Shown here in pieces: positions 37,219 through 45,612 of a DNA stretch of 64,000 nt. The translations under genes and the position numbers were made by a program. The stretch is from CAWFGW01 sp963815495 (GTDB lineage Bacteria; Bacteroidota; Bacteroidia; Cytophagales; JAAEPT01). The DNA is taken from the NCBI GenBank assembly GCA_963815495.1, contig CAWFGW010000010.1, forward strand, positions 124,001 to 188,000, written 5' to 3'. The notes under the pieces were generated by a model that saw only the letters and a list, made by a program, of their open reading frames with translations, did no database searches and was not told the DNA's origin. Within the stretch, counting starts at the first letter, position 1. Every line of letters starts with the position of its first letter.

Positions 37219-38094
37219 ATGAAAAAATCACTATTATATCTTTTCTCGTCTTTATTACTACTCGGGTCTTGTAATAATGACCGTGTAGATCCTGACTTTA
37301 GTTATTCTTCACTGAATGATTTTTACAAAAATAATCGTGAGCAAGAACAATCAATCACCATTAGAACTGACTCTGGTGATGTCCCTATAATCGGTAAGAA
37401 AGGAACTGAACTTTACGGCACTCGTTCCATTTTAGAATACCCCAACGGTGATTCTGTAGGCTTACCTTGGACTGTAAAATTAATTGAGCTTTACACCATA
37501 AAAGATTATCTGTTGTATCAACTGCCAACATTAGGTAGTGCCGTACCGCTTGAATCTGGTGGAATAATTAAAGTAAGTGTATGTGATTCTATAGGAAAAT
37601 CTCTTCAAGTAAAAGATGGTTTTTTTTATCAGGTTAAGCTATCTACAACTCCAACAATTACTGATATGAGTATTTACCAAGGAGGCTCGTCTGAAGAGAG
37701 TTTTATTAATTGGGCAGAAGCGTTAGACGGTTCATTAATTGATATAAACACAAAATACGACTTACAATTAGCCTCTTTAGGATGGCAGCATGTCGCGCAA
37801 CCTTTTTCTGAAACTACTACAACACTAACTTTTTCAATTGATGGCTCTGGCGGAGAAAATATTGATATATGGGTTATACCTGCTGATAAACATGCCCTAT
37901 TTTATGGGAATAATTTAAAAGTAGAAGCTATACCTGTTAATAATGAGGTGAGGATACTAGCTATGGCCTTAAATCAGGATAATGATTTTGTGCTTTTTGA
38001 TAAGACTGTTGTTACAAGTGAAAATTCAGAAATCCCTATTGAATTTGAGCTCAGTTCAGAGGAGACTATTTTAAAAACAATTAACGAGCTATAA
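37219..38094 (+). CDS. Putative lipoprotein of unknown function
   Basis: About 291 aa from the Met at 37219. The longer frame from 37192 overlaps the previous gene and adds nine non-signal residues. The start MKKSLLYLFSSLLLLGSCNND has lipobox LLGSC, so lipidation at that Cys is expected. The body is acidic and strand-rich (GTELYGTRSILEYPNGDSVGLP, IKVSVCDSIGKSLQVKDG), possibly a surface or periplasmic beta-sandwich; no family recognised. It is probably co-transcribed with the barrel gene just upstream. Confidence 0.7.
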   Translation: MKKSLLYLFSSLLLLGSCNNDRVDPDFSYSSLNDFYKNNREQEQSITIRTDSGDVPIIGKKGTELYGTRSILEYPNGDSVGLPWTVKLIELYTIKDYLLYQLPTLGSAVPLESGGIIKVSVCDSIGKSLQVKDGFFYQVKLSTTPTITDMSIYQGGSSEESFINWAEALDGSLIDINTKYDLQLASLGWQHVAQPFSETTTTLTFSIDGSGGENIDIWVIPADKHALFYGNNLKVEAIPVNNEVRILAMALNQDNDFVLFDKTVVTSENSEIPIEFELSSEETILKTINEL

Positions 38095-38127
38095 AAAAAA
38101 GAGGCTAAGTCAGTGACTTAACCTCTT
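38092..38127 (-). terminator. Intrinsic terminator downstream of the minus-strand barrel gene
   Basis: Arms AAGAGGCTAAGTCA and GTGACTTAACCTCTT (38099-38127) pair with one mismatch. The A run at 38092-38100 becomes a T run on the minus strand. It lies 21 bp past the stop at 38149. Confidence 0.75.
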
Positions 38128-38148
38128 GAGGTTACATTTAGACTATTA

Positions 38149-38772
38149 TTATAAGTTCAATGCTACGAAAATTTGCGCAACTGAATTTTTTGAATCTCCT
38201 AACAATACTTTAGCAGCATCACTACTAGCTATCGATTTTAGTCCATAGTTGTAACGTGCCCCTATTGATATAACATCTATATTAACAGTAGCACCAACCG
38301 CTAGACCGTAATCAAATGAATTAAAGTTATCTTTATCTAACTTTTGATAATCTTCTCCCAAGTCTCCATCAGTAGATGTGGATGCACCTAAAAGATAACT
38401 TCCATAACCACCGGCTTGTAAATCTACCACATCACCAAGCTTAACTACTAATAAAACTGGTAAATCGAGATAAAGCGTATTAAAGCTAACTCTTCCATCT
38501 ATTCCTAAAAAATCATATTTAGCAGATGATCCTTTCGTTGACAATAACAATTCAGTTTGTAGTCCAACCATAGCATCCTCTCCCATCATTTGGGCAAATA
38601 CACCACCATGAAGACCAAGACGCATATTCTCATCATCAACATCTTCTTGATCGATATAAAGATTACTTGCATTTAAACCTGCCTTAACTCCCACTCGCGG
38701 AGACTGTGCAAATAAATGTGTATTGATTGCTAAAACAGCTAGGCATAGAAAGCATATATTTAACTTTTTCAT
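38149..38772 (-). CDS. Outer-membrane beta-barrel protein, PorT-like family
   Basis: 207 aa. The signal peptide ends at about residue 22 (THLFAQ). The mature protein starts SPRVGVKAGLNASNLYI, the typical first strand of the Bacteroidota porin-like small barrels, and continues with strands such as LGLHGGVFAQMM, LYLDLPVLLVVKL and ISIGARYNYGL. It ends AQIFVALNL with terminal Leu rather than Phe. Its pattern resembles the barrel at 5617-6318 but they are not obviously close paralogues. It has its own terminator. The 416-bp upstream gap probably holds its promoter. Confidence 0.75.
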   Translation of the reverse strand: MKKLNICFLCLAVLAINTHLFAQSPRVGVKAGLNASNLYIDQEDVDDENMRLGLHGGVFAQMMGEDAMVGLQTELLLSTKGSSAKYDFLGIDGRVSFNTLYLDLPVLLVVKLGDVVDLQAGGYGSYLLGASTSTDGDLGEDYQKLDKDNFNSFDYGLAVGATVNIDVISIGARYNYGLKSIASSDAAKVLLGDSKNSVAQIFVALNL

Positions 38773-39188
38773 ATTTTAATTAATTTATAGTTTAACATTT
38801 TTTCAAAGCCAAATGAAAAACTTATACCAAGTCATAAAACATTAAATACTAGACAAATAGAAATCATACAACAGACTAATACGAGCAAATAAAACCCCAC
38901 CATTCGGACTATATTCCACAACAAATAAACTCACTTCATACGCACTCTAAATAAAAGATTAAATAAATAGTTTTGAGGTTATTATATTCGCTTTTTGCTC
39001 TATTATATATTGAATCATTTTTGGGTACTTCCTTCCACACTTTGTGCAAGAAATTATATTTTAAAACAAAAAAACATGCTCAATTAAGAAGTAAACCCAT
39101 AATTCTCTCTTGGCAATATATTAGTATCAAGGTAAATAAGGCTTAATTAAAAAGTCGAGTTAAATTTTAAAACTTAAATATTAAAAAA
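38773..39188. other. Divergent non-coding region upstream of the stress cluster
   Basis: 416 bp between the barrel gene (minus) and csbD-like gene (plus). No coding frame or RNA gene was recognised. A TTGGCA at 39110-39115, with a poor -12 match (TAGT for TTGC) 64 bp before the start at 39189, is a very weak sigma54-like site. Confidence 0.4.
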
Positions 39189-39380
39189 ATGAGTGCAACA
39201 TCAGATAAAATATCAGGAAATTGGAATGTAATCAAAGGTAAACTTAAACAACAATATGGTGAGCTTACTGACGATGATCTAACTTACACAGAAGGACAAG
39301 AAGATGAACTTCTTGGCAACATTCAGAAAAAGACAGGGAAATCTAAAAGCGAAGTAAAAGATTTTATTGATAATCTTTAA
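39189..39380 (+). CDS. CsbD family stress-response protein
   Basis: 63 aa, normal for CsbD. It reads SDKISGNWNVIKGKLKQQYGELTDDDLTYTEGQ, the standard CsbD helix-turn-helix core, followed by the short acidic Lys-rich tail. CsbD-like proteins are small, soluble, stress-induced and of unknown mechanism; in Bacillus csbD is under the general stress sigma factor. A strong palindromic terminator follows 16 bp after the stop, so it is probably expressed alone at the head of the stress island. Confidence 0.9.
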   Translation: MSATSDKISGNWNVIKGKLKQQYGELTDDDLTYTEGQEDELLGNIQKKTGKSKSEVKDFIDNL

Positions 39381-39395
39381 TTTCCCAATCTCCCC

Positions 39396-39435
39396 AAAAC
39401 AAAACTGTATCTCCTAGGAGATACAGTTTTGTTTT
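39396..39435 (+). terminator. Terminator, perfect 40-bp palindrome
   Basis: The arm AAAACAAAACTGTATCTCCT (39396-39415) is followed directly by its exact reverse complement (39416-39435), ending in a T-rich stretch. It can terminate in both directions and separates csbD from the next operon. Confidence 0.88.
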
Positions 39436-39450
39436 ATAACTTGAATACAT

Positions 39451-39801
39451 ATGATGAACTTACAAAATATTAAAATACATCTTGACAGTATTAGTGCAGA
39501 TGTTAAAGATATCAGCCAACTCGAACTCGAGCTTATAAAAGTTAGAGCTGTTAAATATGCTAGCACAAAGTATAGTGATATTGTAGGGGCATTAGTTATT
39601 TATATACTTGTAGGAATAACTTTTTTTCTATCTACGATTACCGTAGCACTTTATTTAGGCTATATGCTAGGTAAAATCTATTTAGGCTTTGGAATTATTA
39701 GCCTTTTTTATCTCTTCATTTTATTACTGTTAGTTCTTTTCAAAAAACCATTATTAAGAAGACCAATTCGGAATTCATTTATTAAAAACATATTCGAATA
39801 A
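39451..39801 (+). CDS. YqjE-like / putative holin superfamily III membrane protein
   Basis: 116 aa. The N-terminal helix (1-40, LDSISADVKDISQLELELIKVRAVKYAS) is followed by two membrane segments (about 48-72 and 78-101) and a basic tail. This layout is that of the DUF1469/YqjE membrane proteins, sometimes named phage holin superfamily III on remote similarity. No other phage gene is present, so a lytic role is unlikely. It starts the run with the next two genes at 4-bp and 7-bp gaps. Similar gene sets occur around YqjD/ElaB-type envelope stress proteins. Confidence 0.7.
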   Translation: MMNLQNIKIHLDSISADVKDISQLELELIKVRAVKYASTKYSDIVGALVIYILVGITFFLSTITVALYLGYMLGKIYLGFGIISLFYLFILLLLVLFKKPLLRRPIRNSFIKNIFE

Positions 39802-39805
39802 CATC

Positions 39806-40117
39806 ATGAAAATAACTAATATAGAATCTTTAGAGCAATACGAATATTTATTGATTGAGAAATCTGAAATGAGGAAATTAGCTTTAAAAAAAGATATTTT
39901 AGCACTTCAAAAGTCAATCAATCCCCTTCATCTTATCTTAAATCAATTTAGGTCTATCTTCCCTATATTGAATAAAGCAGAATTGAAAACTTATTCCATA
40001 ATTGAACTACTTAACTGGGGTTATAAAACTGTCACTAAAAATAAAGAGACTCCATCTATTGTGCGTTTGATAAGACTATTTCTCCCTAAATTTTTTGCTG
40101 CGAAAAGTTCATTCTAA
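39806..40117 (+). CDS. Small cytosolic protein of unknown function
   Basis: 103 aa, highly basic and helical, with no membrane segment or recognised family. The segment LEQYEYLLIEKSEMRKLALKKDILALQKSINPL looks like an amphipathic coiled coil. It lies 4 bp after the YqjE-like gene and 7 bp before the AI-2E-family gene, in the position that YqjK-like accessory proteins take in similar clusters. That comparison rests on position and size only. Confidence 0.55.
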   Translation: MKITNIESLEQYEYLLIEKSEMRKLALKKDILALQKSINPLHLILNQFRSIFPILNKAELKTYSIIELLNWGYKTVTKNKETPSIVRLIRLFLPKFFAAKSSF

Positions 40118-40124
40118 AAAGTAA

Positions 40125-41198
40125 ATGGTTGCCCAACACGAAAAAAAACTTGAACTACTGTTTAAAACAGTAGTTGTTTTATATATAGTAGGATATGTTT
40201 TTCATGTAGGTGTTTTTATTTTATCACCTTTATTATTTTCGTTTTTTATTTCCCTTTTACTTTATCCCTTTGCGACTAAATTAGAAAAAAAAGGGATGGG
40301 GCGTATAGCTTCATCAACTATACTCATTTTAATTTTTATAATAGTAGTAATACTTACTTTTTACTTAGTTACTCTAGCCTTTAAAAGTTTTTGGTCTGAT
40401 TTACCAAGCATCACAGAACAATTTGAAACTCAAACTTCTAAATTAATTGAGTGGACCGAAGACACGTTTAATTATAACAGAAATGAAATTGCAGATAAAA
40501 TCAAGGATCATTCAGGAAGTATTTATAAGCAAGTAGGAGTCGTGATTGGATCCGCCTATAACTCAACAACTACTATTATCAACTTCGTTTCTTTATGTCC
40601 TATATACACTTTTTTAATGTTGCTTTATCGCAATAACCTAAAATGTTTCATACACGAAATATCAAATAAAAATAATCAGACCAACATTTTTCATGCATTT
40701 CATAAAATTATAGAAGTAACTAAAAGCTACATTTACGGGATGGGGTTAGTTATAATTGTGATCGCTACATTAAATACTATCCTATTATTTTCTTTAGGTG
40801 TAAAGCATGCTTTGGTAATAGGATTTTTGACTGCACTCCTCACTGTAATCCCTTACATAGGAACTCTAATGGGAGGAATAATCACTGTGATTATCACCTT
40901 AGTTACAAAAGATTCAATCATATATCCAGTATTGGTCTTTGGTGGCTATACCTTTATTCAATTTTTAGAAGGGAATTTTATTTCACCAAAAATCATTGGG
41001 GAACAAGTAAATATCAATCCTTTAGTAGCTATTATAAGCCTAATTATTGGTGGAAGTATATGGGGTATTATAGGTATGGTCCTAGCTTTACCCGTAGCAG
41101 CTACAATTAGAATTACTCTTAACCATGTAGAAATTTTAAAACCTTATGCCCACCTGATGGAAACCCATCCAGAACCTTATAAAAAAACAAGTAAGTAA
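40125..41198 (+). CDS. AI-2E family transporter (PerM/TqsA-like)
   Basis: 357 aa with about eight membrane segments in the typical layout: two or three N-terminal helices, a soluble region (about 95-150, with EDTFNYNRNEIADKIKDHSG), and a C-terminal bundle. The LTVIPYIGTLMGGIITVIITL and EGNFISPKIIGEQVNINPLVAI motifs are diagnostic of the family, which includes exporters of autoinducer-2 and Na+/H+ antiporter-like members. The substrate here is unknown. It ends the short operon starting at 39451. Confidence 0.88.
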   Translation: MVAQHEKKLELLFKTVVVLYIVGYVFHVGVFILSPLLFSFFISLLLYPFATKLEKKGMGRIASSTILILIFIIVVILTFYLVTLAFKSFWSDLPSITEQFETQTSKLIEWTEDTFNYNRNEIADKIKDHSGSIYKQVGVVIGSAYNSTTTIINFVSLCPIYTFLMLLYRNNLKCFIHEISNKNNQTNIFHAFHKIIEVTKSYIYGMGLVIIVIATLNTILLFSLGVKHALVIGFLTALLTVIPYIGTLMGGIITVIITLVTKDSIIYPVLVFGGYTFIQFLEGNFISPKIIGEQVNINPLVAIISLIIGGSIWGIIGMVLALPVAATIRITLNHVEILKPYAHLMETHPEPYKKTSK

Positions 41199-41374
41199 AC
41201 CTCATCCATACGCGTAAGGATTATCCTCAATTTGTGGACATATGTACACACTTTTATTTATTTATACTTTAAGAAATACCTTTAAATTTAATTATATAAG
41301 CCATAACCGTTTGCGGAACAACAATTGTAGCGATTATACTAGTTAAAATATACTAACACTTAAACTTTAAAATT

Positions 41375-41635
41375 ATGAAATCAGGAATGAAAATATTCGG
41401 AGCAGTAGCATTCGGAGCAGCAGTAGGAACAATAGCAGGTATTTTGTTAGCACCAAGAAGTGGTAAAGAAACAAGAGAGATAATCTCTGAAAAAAGCGGA
41501 GAAGTTAAAGATACACTTTCAAAAACCGTTGAATCAGTATTAGATGAAGTAAAATCTAGTTATGCTGCATTAGCATCAAAAGCTGAAGAAAAAGCTGAAG
41601 AAAGCAGCAATAAAATTAAGCATAATATCAACTAG
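41375..41635 (+). CDS. YtxH domain protein
   Basis: 86 aa. One N-terminal membrane segment (FGAVAFGAAVGTIAGILLAP) ends in the family motif LAPRSGKETRE. After it comes a Lys/Glu-rich coiled coil. YtxH proteins are small membrane-anchored general-stress proteins of unknown mechanism. It is followed by a strong hairpin, so it is likely transcribed alone or at the end of a unit. The 176-bp gap before it has a TAACCGTTTGCGG stretch but no convincing promoter. Confidence 0.88.
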   Translation: MKSGMKIFGAVAFGAAVGTIAGILLAPRSGKETREIISEKSGEVKDTLSKTVESVLDEVKSSYAALASKAEEKAEESSNKIKHNIN

Positions 41636-41652
41636 TCTAACGGTTAGATTAT

Positions 41653-41707
41653 AGTGTATTTATTCACTTAATTATTATTAAATGATTTTTAAGTGAATAA
41701 ATACACT
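41653..41707 (+). terminator. Long hairpin after the YtxH gene
   Basis: Exact 18-bp arms AGTGTATTTATTCACTTA (41653-41670) and TAAGTGAATAAATACACT (41690-41707), with a 19-nt AT-rich loop. Only a weak T stretch follows. Confidence 0.75.
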
Positions 41708-41735
41708 AACTTTTATTACCAATATATTTACGGAT

Positions 41736-42203
41736 ATGCAAAGTAAAGTAGGAATAACATCAGTAATAGCAGTAGCAACTGCTTTAGCATTTATTATATC
41801 ATGTTCAGACAACACTAATAAAGTACACAATGAACATGACTATGAAGTAACTGATACAATTAACACCCCAAATTTTGATCATACACGTGATTCATTAATG
41901 AATGATTTTGAGTATGAAATCGAAAAGCTTGAAAGTGAAATAGATTCGTTGGATGAAAAAATTAAGGCTGTTGGAGGAAATGTGGATGAAACAATTGTAC
42001 AGTCAAAGGAAAAACTTATTGCTTACAAAGAAAGTTTAGAAGATCAAACGGACAAACTAGCAGCTGCCACTGAAGACAATTGGGAAAAAGTGAAGAAAGA
42101 AGCTAAAGAAGAGTGGAAAGACTTCAAGTCAAATGTAGCTGCCACTGAAAAGGATATTGAAGAATACTTCAATACTCGGACTAATAATCAACCAAAATAT
42201 TAA
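41736..42203 (+). CDS. Coiled-coil lipoprotein
   Basis: 155 aa. The N-terminus is a lipoprotein signal with Cys at residue 23 (ALAFIISCSDN). Most of the rest (about 50-145) is charged helix with heptad spacing (EYEIEKLESEIDSLDEKI and KLIAYKESLEDQTDKLAAATEDNWEKVKKEAKEEWKDFK-like repeats). It could link the membrane to other envelope components, like YtxH or Lpp-like spacers. The Dps gene follows 2 bp later, suggesting one transcript. No family recognised. Confidence 0.7.
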   Translation: MQSKVGITSVIAVATALAFIISCSDNTNKVHNEHDYEVTDTINTPNFDHTRDSLMNDFEYEIEKLESEIDSLDEKIKAVGGNVDETIVQSKEKLIAYKESLEDQTDKLAAATEDNWEKVKKEAKEEWKDFKSNVAATEKDIEEYFNTRTNNQPKY

Positions 42204-42205
42204 CA

Positions 42206-42697
42206 ATGGAAAATAACACTGAGAGAGTATATAGCAGAATTGGATTTAGTAAAGAAGAAACTGAGAAAATTGTTAAGCAACTAAACATTGTATTATCAAA
42301 CTACCAGTTATTTTATCAAAAATTAAGAAATTTTCACTGGAACGTTACTGGTGAAAGTTTTTTTGTGTTACATAATTTATTCGAGGACGAGTATAATGCG
42401 GCACATTCAACAATTGATGAAATTGCAGAAAGAATCCGTATTTTCAATCATACCCCATATAGCAACTATAGTGACTATCTTAATGTTTCCACTATCAAAG
42501 AATCACCTGATAACTTGAAAACTGACAAAATGGTGGACGTGATTTTATCGGATTACGAAACACTCATTAATATCTTAAACAAAGCTGCTAATGTTGCTGC
42601 CGATGAATCTGATTCAGCTACTGAAGACATGTTAATTGGATTTATTTTCTCACTTGAAAAAACTCACTGGATGATTTCTTCATTTAAAGGGGAATAA
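42206..42697 (+). CDS. dps: Dps-like ferritin (DNA-protecting, iron-storing)
   Basis: 163 aa. The N-terminal helix NYQLFYQKLRNFHWNVTGESFFVLHNLFEDEY contains the Dps ferroxidase His and the FHWNV motif, followed by DEIAERIRIFN with the acidic metal ligands. The length is normal, with no long basic tail, so non-specific DNA binding may be weak. Dps dodecamers oxidise Fe(II) with H2O2 and store iron, protecting DNA in starved or stressed cells. It is coupled to the lipoprotein gene upstream and ended by a hairpin. Confidence 0.9.
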   Translation: MENNTERVYSRIGFSKEETEKIVKQLNIVLSNYQLFYQKLRNFHWNVTGESFFVLHNLFEDEYNAAHSTIDEIAERIRIFNHTPYSNYSDYLNVSTIKESPDNLKTDKMVDVILSDYETLINILNKAANVAADESDSATEDMLIGFIFSLEKTHWMISSFKGE

Positions 42698-42710
42698 TTT
42701 CTACAAAAAT

Positions 42711-42737
42711 ATTAGTGCTCACAACTTGAGCACTAAT
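42711..42737 (+). terminator. Hairpin after dps
   Basis: Exact 11-bp arms ATTAGTGCTCA (42711-42721) and TGAGCACTAAT (42727-42737) with a 5-nt loop, 14 bp after the dps stop. The T run is weak. Confidence 0.7.
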
Positions 42738-42762
42738 TATTATATTCATAACGTATGGTGTC

Positions 42763-43818
42763 GTGAAAAAATCATTTAAGATATTAATTCTATTTATTGT
42801 AATACTTGTCGCAGTTAGGATAGCGCTCCCCTTTATTGCGAAGTCGTATTTAAACAAGACGCTATCTAACCTAGAAGAATATTCTGGTCATGTATATGAT
42901 GTGGATATTAGCTTAATAAGAGGTGCTTACGTAATTGATTCATTGGTAATTTCAAAAAGAAATTCTTCAATTGAAAAACCGTTTTTTACTTCCAATAAAA
43001 TTGACATCTCATTGGAATGGAAATCATTGTTTAATGGGGCTATTGTAGGTGAGTTTATATTTACAGAACCTACGCTTAATTTTATAATGTCTAAGAAGGA
43101 AAGTGAAGAGCAATATGGAGATGATGAAAATTGGGTTGAACCCTTAAAATCATTAATGCCCATCCAAATCAATAATCTGAAAATAGTAAACGGTGAAATA
43201 AATCTCTTTGATTACAACCCTGATAAGCCCTCATTAATATATTTAAAAGAATTCTATGCTGATTTTGCTAATATGAGCAATGTAGTTTCAACCGAAGAAT
43301 TACTACCTTCAAATTTCAAAATCACAGCGACATCCATTGGAGGAGGGAAATTAAATACTAATGGTAAAATAAATTTTTTAAAGCAAGTTCCTGACCTCGA
43401 TTACAGTTTTAAATTTGAAAATGTTGATATTGTAGCTCTTAATGATTTTTTAAGAAGTAGTGCTAATATTGACGCAGAGAGTGGAAATTTCAATCTCTAT
43501 CATGAATTGGCAATTAATGATTCAAAAATTAAGGGATATATTAAACCTATTATAAAAAATCTAAAAATTTTTAAATGGAAAGAAGAAGATCGATCGTTTG
43601 CAAGCTCTCTTAAAGAAGCAGGTGCTGACTTAATAGCTGATATTTTCAAAAATCATCAAAAAAATCAATTTGCAACTAAAGTTCCCTTAAATGGATCGAT
43701 AGAAAATCCAAAAACAAATAGCTTTAAAGCATTATTAGCTATTCTTGAAAACACTTTTATTGAAGCGCTTGAAAATGACACAGATAATAGCATAATCTTT
43801 TCAGATATCAATAAGTAA
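42763..43818 (+). CDS. DUF748/AsmA-like envelope protein
   Basis: 351 aa from a GTG start that opens into KKSFKILILFIVILVAVRIALPFIA, a signal anchor. The periplasmic part repeats AsmA-type beta-strand motifs (VDISLIRGAYVIDSLVISKRN; IQINNLKIVNGEINLFDYNPDKPS; GGKLNTNGKINFL), which fits DUF748. AsmA-like proteins span the periplasm and are linked to lipid transport or envelope stress. Its place between dps and a response regulator, with an 8-bp gap to the latter, ties envelope state to the signalling genes downstream, though a direct sensory role is inference. Confidence 0.78.
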   Translation: MKKSFKILILFIVILVAVRIALPFIAKSYLNKTLSNLEEYSGHVYDVDISLIRGAYVIDSLVISKRNSSIEKPFFTSNKIDISLEWKSLFNGAIVGEFIFTEPTLNFIMSKKESEEQYGDDENWVEPLKSLMPIQINNLKIVNGEINLFDYNPDKPSLIYLKEFYADFANMSNVVSTEELLPSNFKITATSIGGGKLNTNGKINFLKQVPDLDYSFKFENVDIVALNDFLRSSANIDAESGNFNLYHELAINDSKIKGYIKPIIKNLKIFKWKEEDRSFASSLKEAGADLIADIFKNHQKNQFATKVPLNGSIENPKTNSFKALLAILENTFIEALENDTDNSIIFSDINK

Positions 43819-43826
43819 AAAAGTTT

Positions 43827-44198
43827 ATGACAACATACTCTACAAATAATAAAGCGCTTATCATTGATGATGAAAAAGAAATCGGTTTGCTGTTAGGATA
43901 TCAACTCAACCGATTAAAAGTTGACAACCAATATGCATCTTCTCTTACCGAAGGCATAAGAATGTTTTCAGAAAATCATTATGATATCGTGTTCTTGGAC
44001 ATCAACTTACCAGACGGTAATGGACTTGATGCTATTCATCACTTGATAAAACAAAACAATAATGCAAATATTGTTGTAATGAGTGCCTATAATACAAAGG
44101 AATACAATGAAAAAGCCTTGAAATTAGGTGCTTATACGTTCATTGGAAAACCCTTTGATTCGTCCACTATTAGGAATATAATTGTTGAATGCTGTTAA
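43827..44198 (+). CDS. Single-domain response regulator (CheY-like)
   Basis: 123 aa, receiver domain only. The acidic pocket is IIDDEKE (about 12-18), the phospho-acceptor is Asp58 in IVFLDINLPDG, and the conserved Lys is in GKPFD near 110. With no output domain it must act by contacting another protein, for example a kinase or the NtrC-type regulator encoded 31 bp downstream. It likely works in a phosphorelay with the two histidine kinases of this cluster. Confidence 0.9.
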   Translation: MTTYSTNNKALIIDDEKEIGLLLGYQLNRLKVDNQYASSLTEGIRMFSENHYDIVFLDINLPDGNGLDAIHHLIKQNNNANIVVMSAYNTKEYNEKALKLGAYTFIGKPFDSSTIRNIIVECC

Positions 44199-44229
44199 AC
44201 CACCACAGAATTGATTAAAAAATTACATT

Positions 44230-45612
44230 ATGGAAAAGATATTAATAATTGATGATGATAAAGACATTTGTTTGACTCTTAGTAGATTTTTAAACAAAAA
44301 GGGATTCGAAACTCAAGCGGTTAATAATGGCACTGATGCTGTATCTCTTCTAAAGTCTGAAAAATTTGATGGTATCTTATGCGATTATAAATTACCAGAC
44401 ACTACAGGGTTAGAACTCATTCAACGAATTAATATATTAAACCCTGAAGCTGCAACCATAATCATTACAGGTTACTCTGATTTAAAAACCGCTGTAGAAA
44501 TATTAAAACATGGTGCTTCCGACTATGTTACAAAACCTCTTTTCCCCGATGAAATACTTGCATCAATTAAGCAAGCAATTGAAGATAAAAAAACTAAAAA
44601 CTACATTCCGGATGAATCAAATCATTCTTCATCAACGAAAGCAAAAATTGCACTACCTCAAAATATTGAATTTGGACCGAGTCCACAGTCAAAAACTATT
44701 CAAAAACATATAGATATCATTGCTCCAACCGATATGTCTGTAATTATTACTGGAGAAACAGGTACAGGAAAAGAATTTGTAGCGAAAGCAATTCATCAAA
44801 AAAGCAATAGAAAAGACAAACCCTTTATTGCTATAGATTGTGGTGCTTTACCAAAAGACTTAGCTGGCTCTGAATTGTTCGGTCATCTTAAAGGTTCTTT
44901 TACGGGAGCTATAAATGATAAAAAAGGTAGTTTTGAGGTTGCAAATGGAGGGACAATTTTTTTAGACGAAATTGGAAATCTCTCCTATGATAATCAAATA
45001 AAGCTTCTTAGAGTATTACAAGAACGAAAAATCAAACGAATTGGTGATAACAAAGAAATCAATATCGATGTTCGGGTTATTGTGGCTACTAATGAAAACC
45101 TGAAAAAAGCTGCTCAAGAAGGTTCATTTAGAGAAGATATTTTCCATAGACTTAATGAATTTAGTATTGAGATGTCTCCTTTGCGTGAACGAGCAGAAGA
45201 TATCACATTCTTTGCTCATGTTTTTTTACAAAATGCTAACCGGACTTTAAACAAAAATATTACAGGGTTTAAAGAAGACGTGAAAAATAAACTTGAAAAT
45301 TATCAGTGGCATGGTAATTTAAGAGAATTACAAAACGTAATTAAAAGAGCTGTGTTATTGTCACAAGAAGACTTAATTTCGCTTTCATGTTTACCTTCAG
45401 AAATCATCCATCCAGCTTTAAATATGAACGAAGGAATCACTTCAAACATTGATAACAATAACTTGAAAAAAGCCTCAATCAATGCTGAGAGGCTAGCAAT
45501 AATTGAAGTTTTAAAAAAGGTGAATTATAATAAGACAAAAGCTGCACAGACACTTAACATAGACCGAAAAACTTTATATAATAAGTTAAAGGCATATGAA
45601 ATCGAATTATAA
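44230..45612 (+). CDS. NtrC-family sigma54-dependent response regulator
   Basis: 460 aa. The receiver domain has DDD at 8-10 and phospho-acceptor Asp52. The AAA+ domain has Walker A GETGTGKE at 175-182, the sigma54-contact loop GSFTGA at 222-227 (Ser in place of Ala of GAFTGA), and Walker B TIFLDE at 242-247. A Fis-type helix-turn-helix ends the protein (KTKAAQTLNIDRKTLYNKL). It activates sigma54 promoters when phosphorylated. It overlaps the next kinase gene by 17 bp, so kinase and regulator are coupled. Targets may include the stress genes around it. Confidence 0.93.
   Translation: MEKILIIDDDKDICLTLSRFLNKKGFETQAVNNGTDAVSLLKSEKFDGILCDYKLPDTTGLELIQRINILNPEAATIIITGYSDLKTAVEILKHGASDYVTKPLFPDEILASIKQAIEDKKTKNYIPDESNHSSSTKAKIALPQNIEFGPSPQSKTIQKHIDIIAPTDMSVIITGETGTGKEFVAKAIHQKSNRKDKPFIAIDCGALPKDLAGSELFGHLKGSFTGAINDKKGSFEVANGGTIFLDEIGNLSYDNQIKLLRVLQERKIKRIGDNKEINIDVRVIVATNENLKKAAQEGSFREDIFHRLNEFSIEMSPLRERAEDITFFAHVFLQNANRTLNKNITGFKEDVKNKLENYQWHGNLRELQNVIKRAVLLSQEDLISLSCLPSEIIHPALNMNEGITSNIDNNNLKKASINAERLAIIEVLKKVNYNKTKAAQTLNIDRKTLYNKLKAYEIEL

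Noticed and set aside
39451..39801. Phage holin and remnant prophage
   Set aside because: The name rests on remote similarity. No other phage genes are near, and the neighbours are stress proteins.
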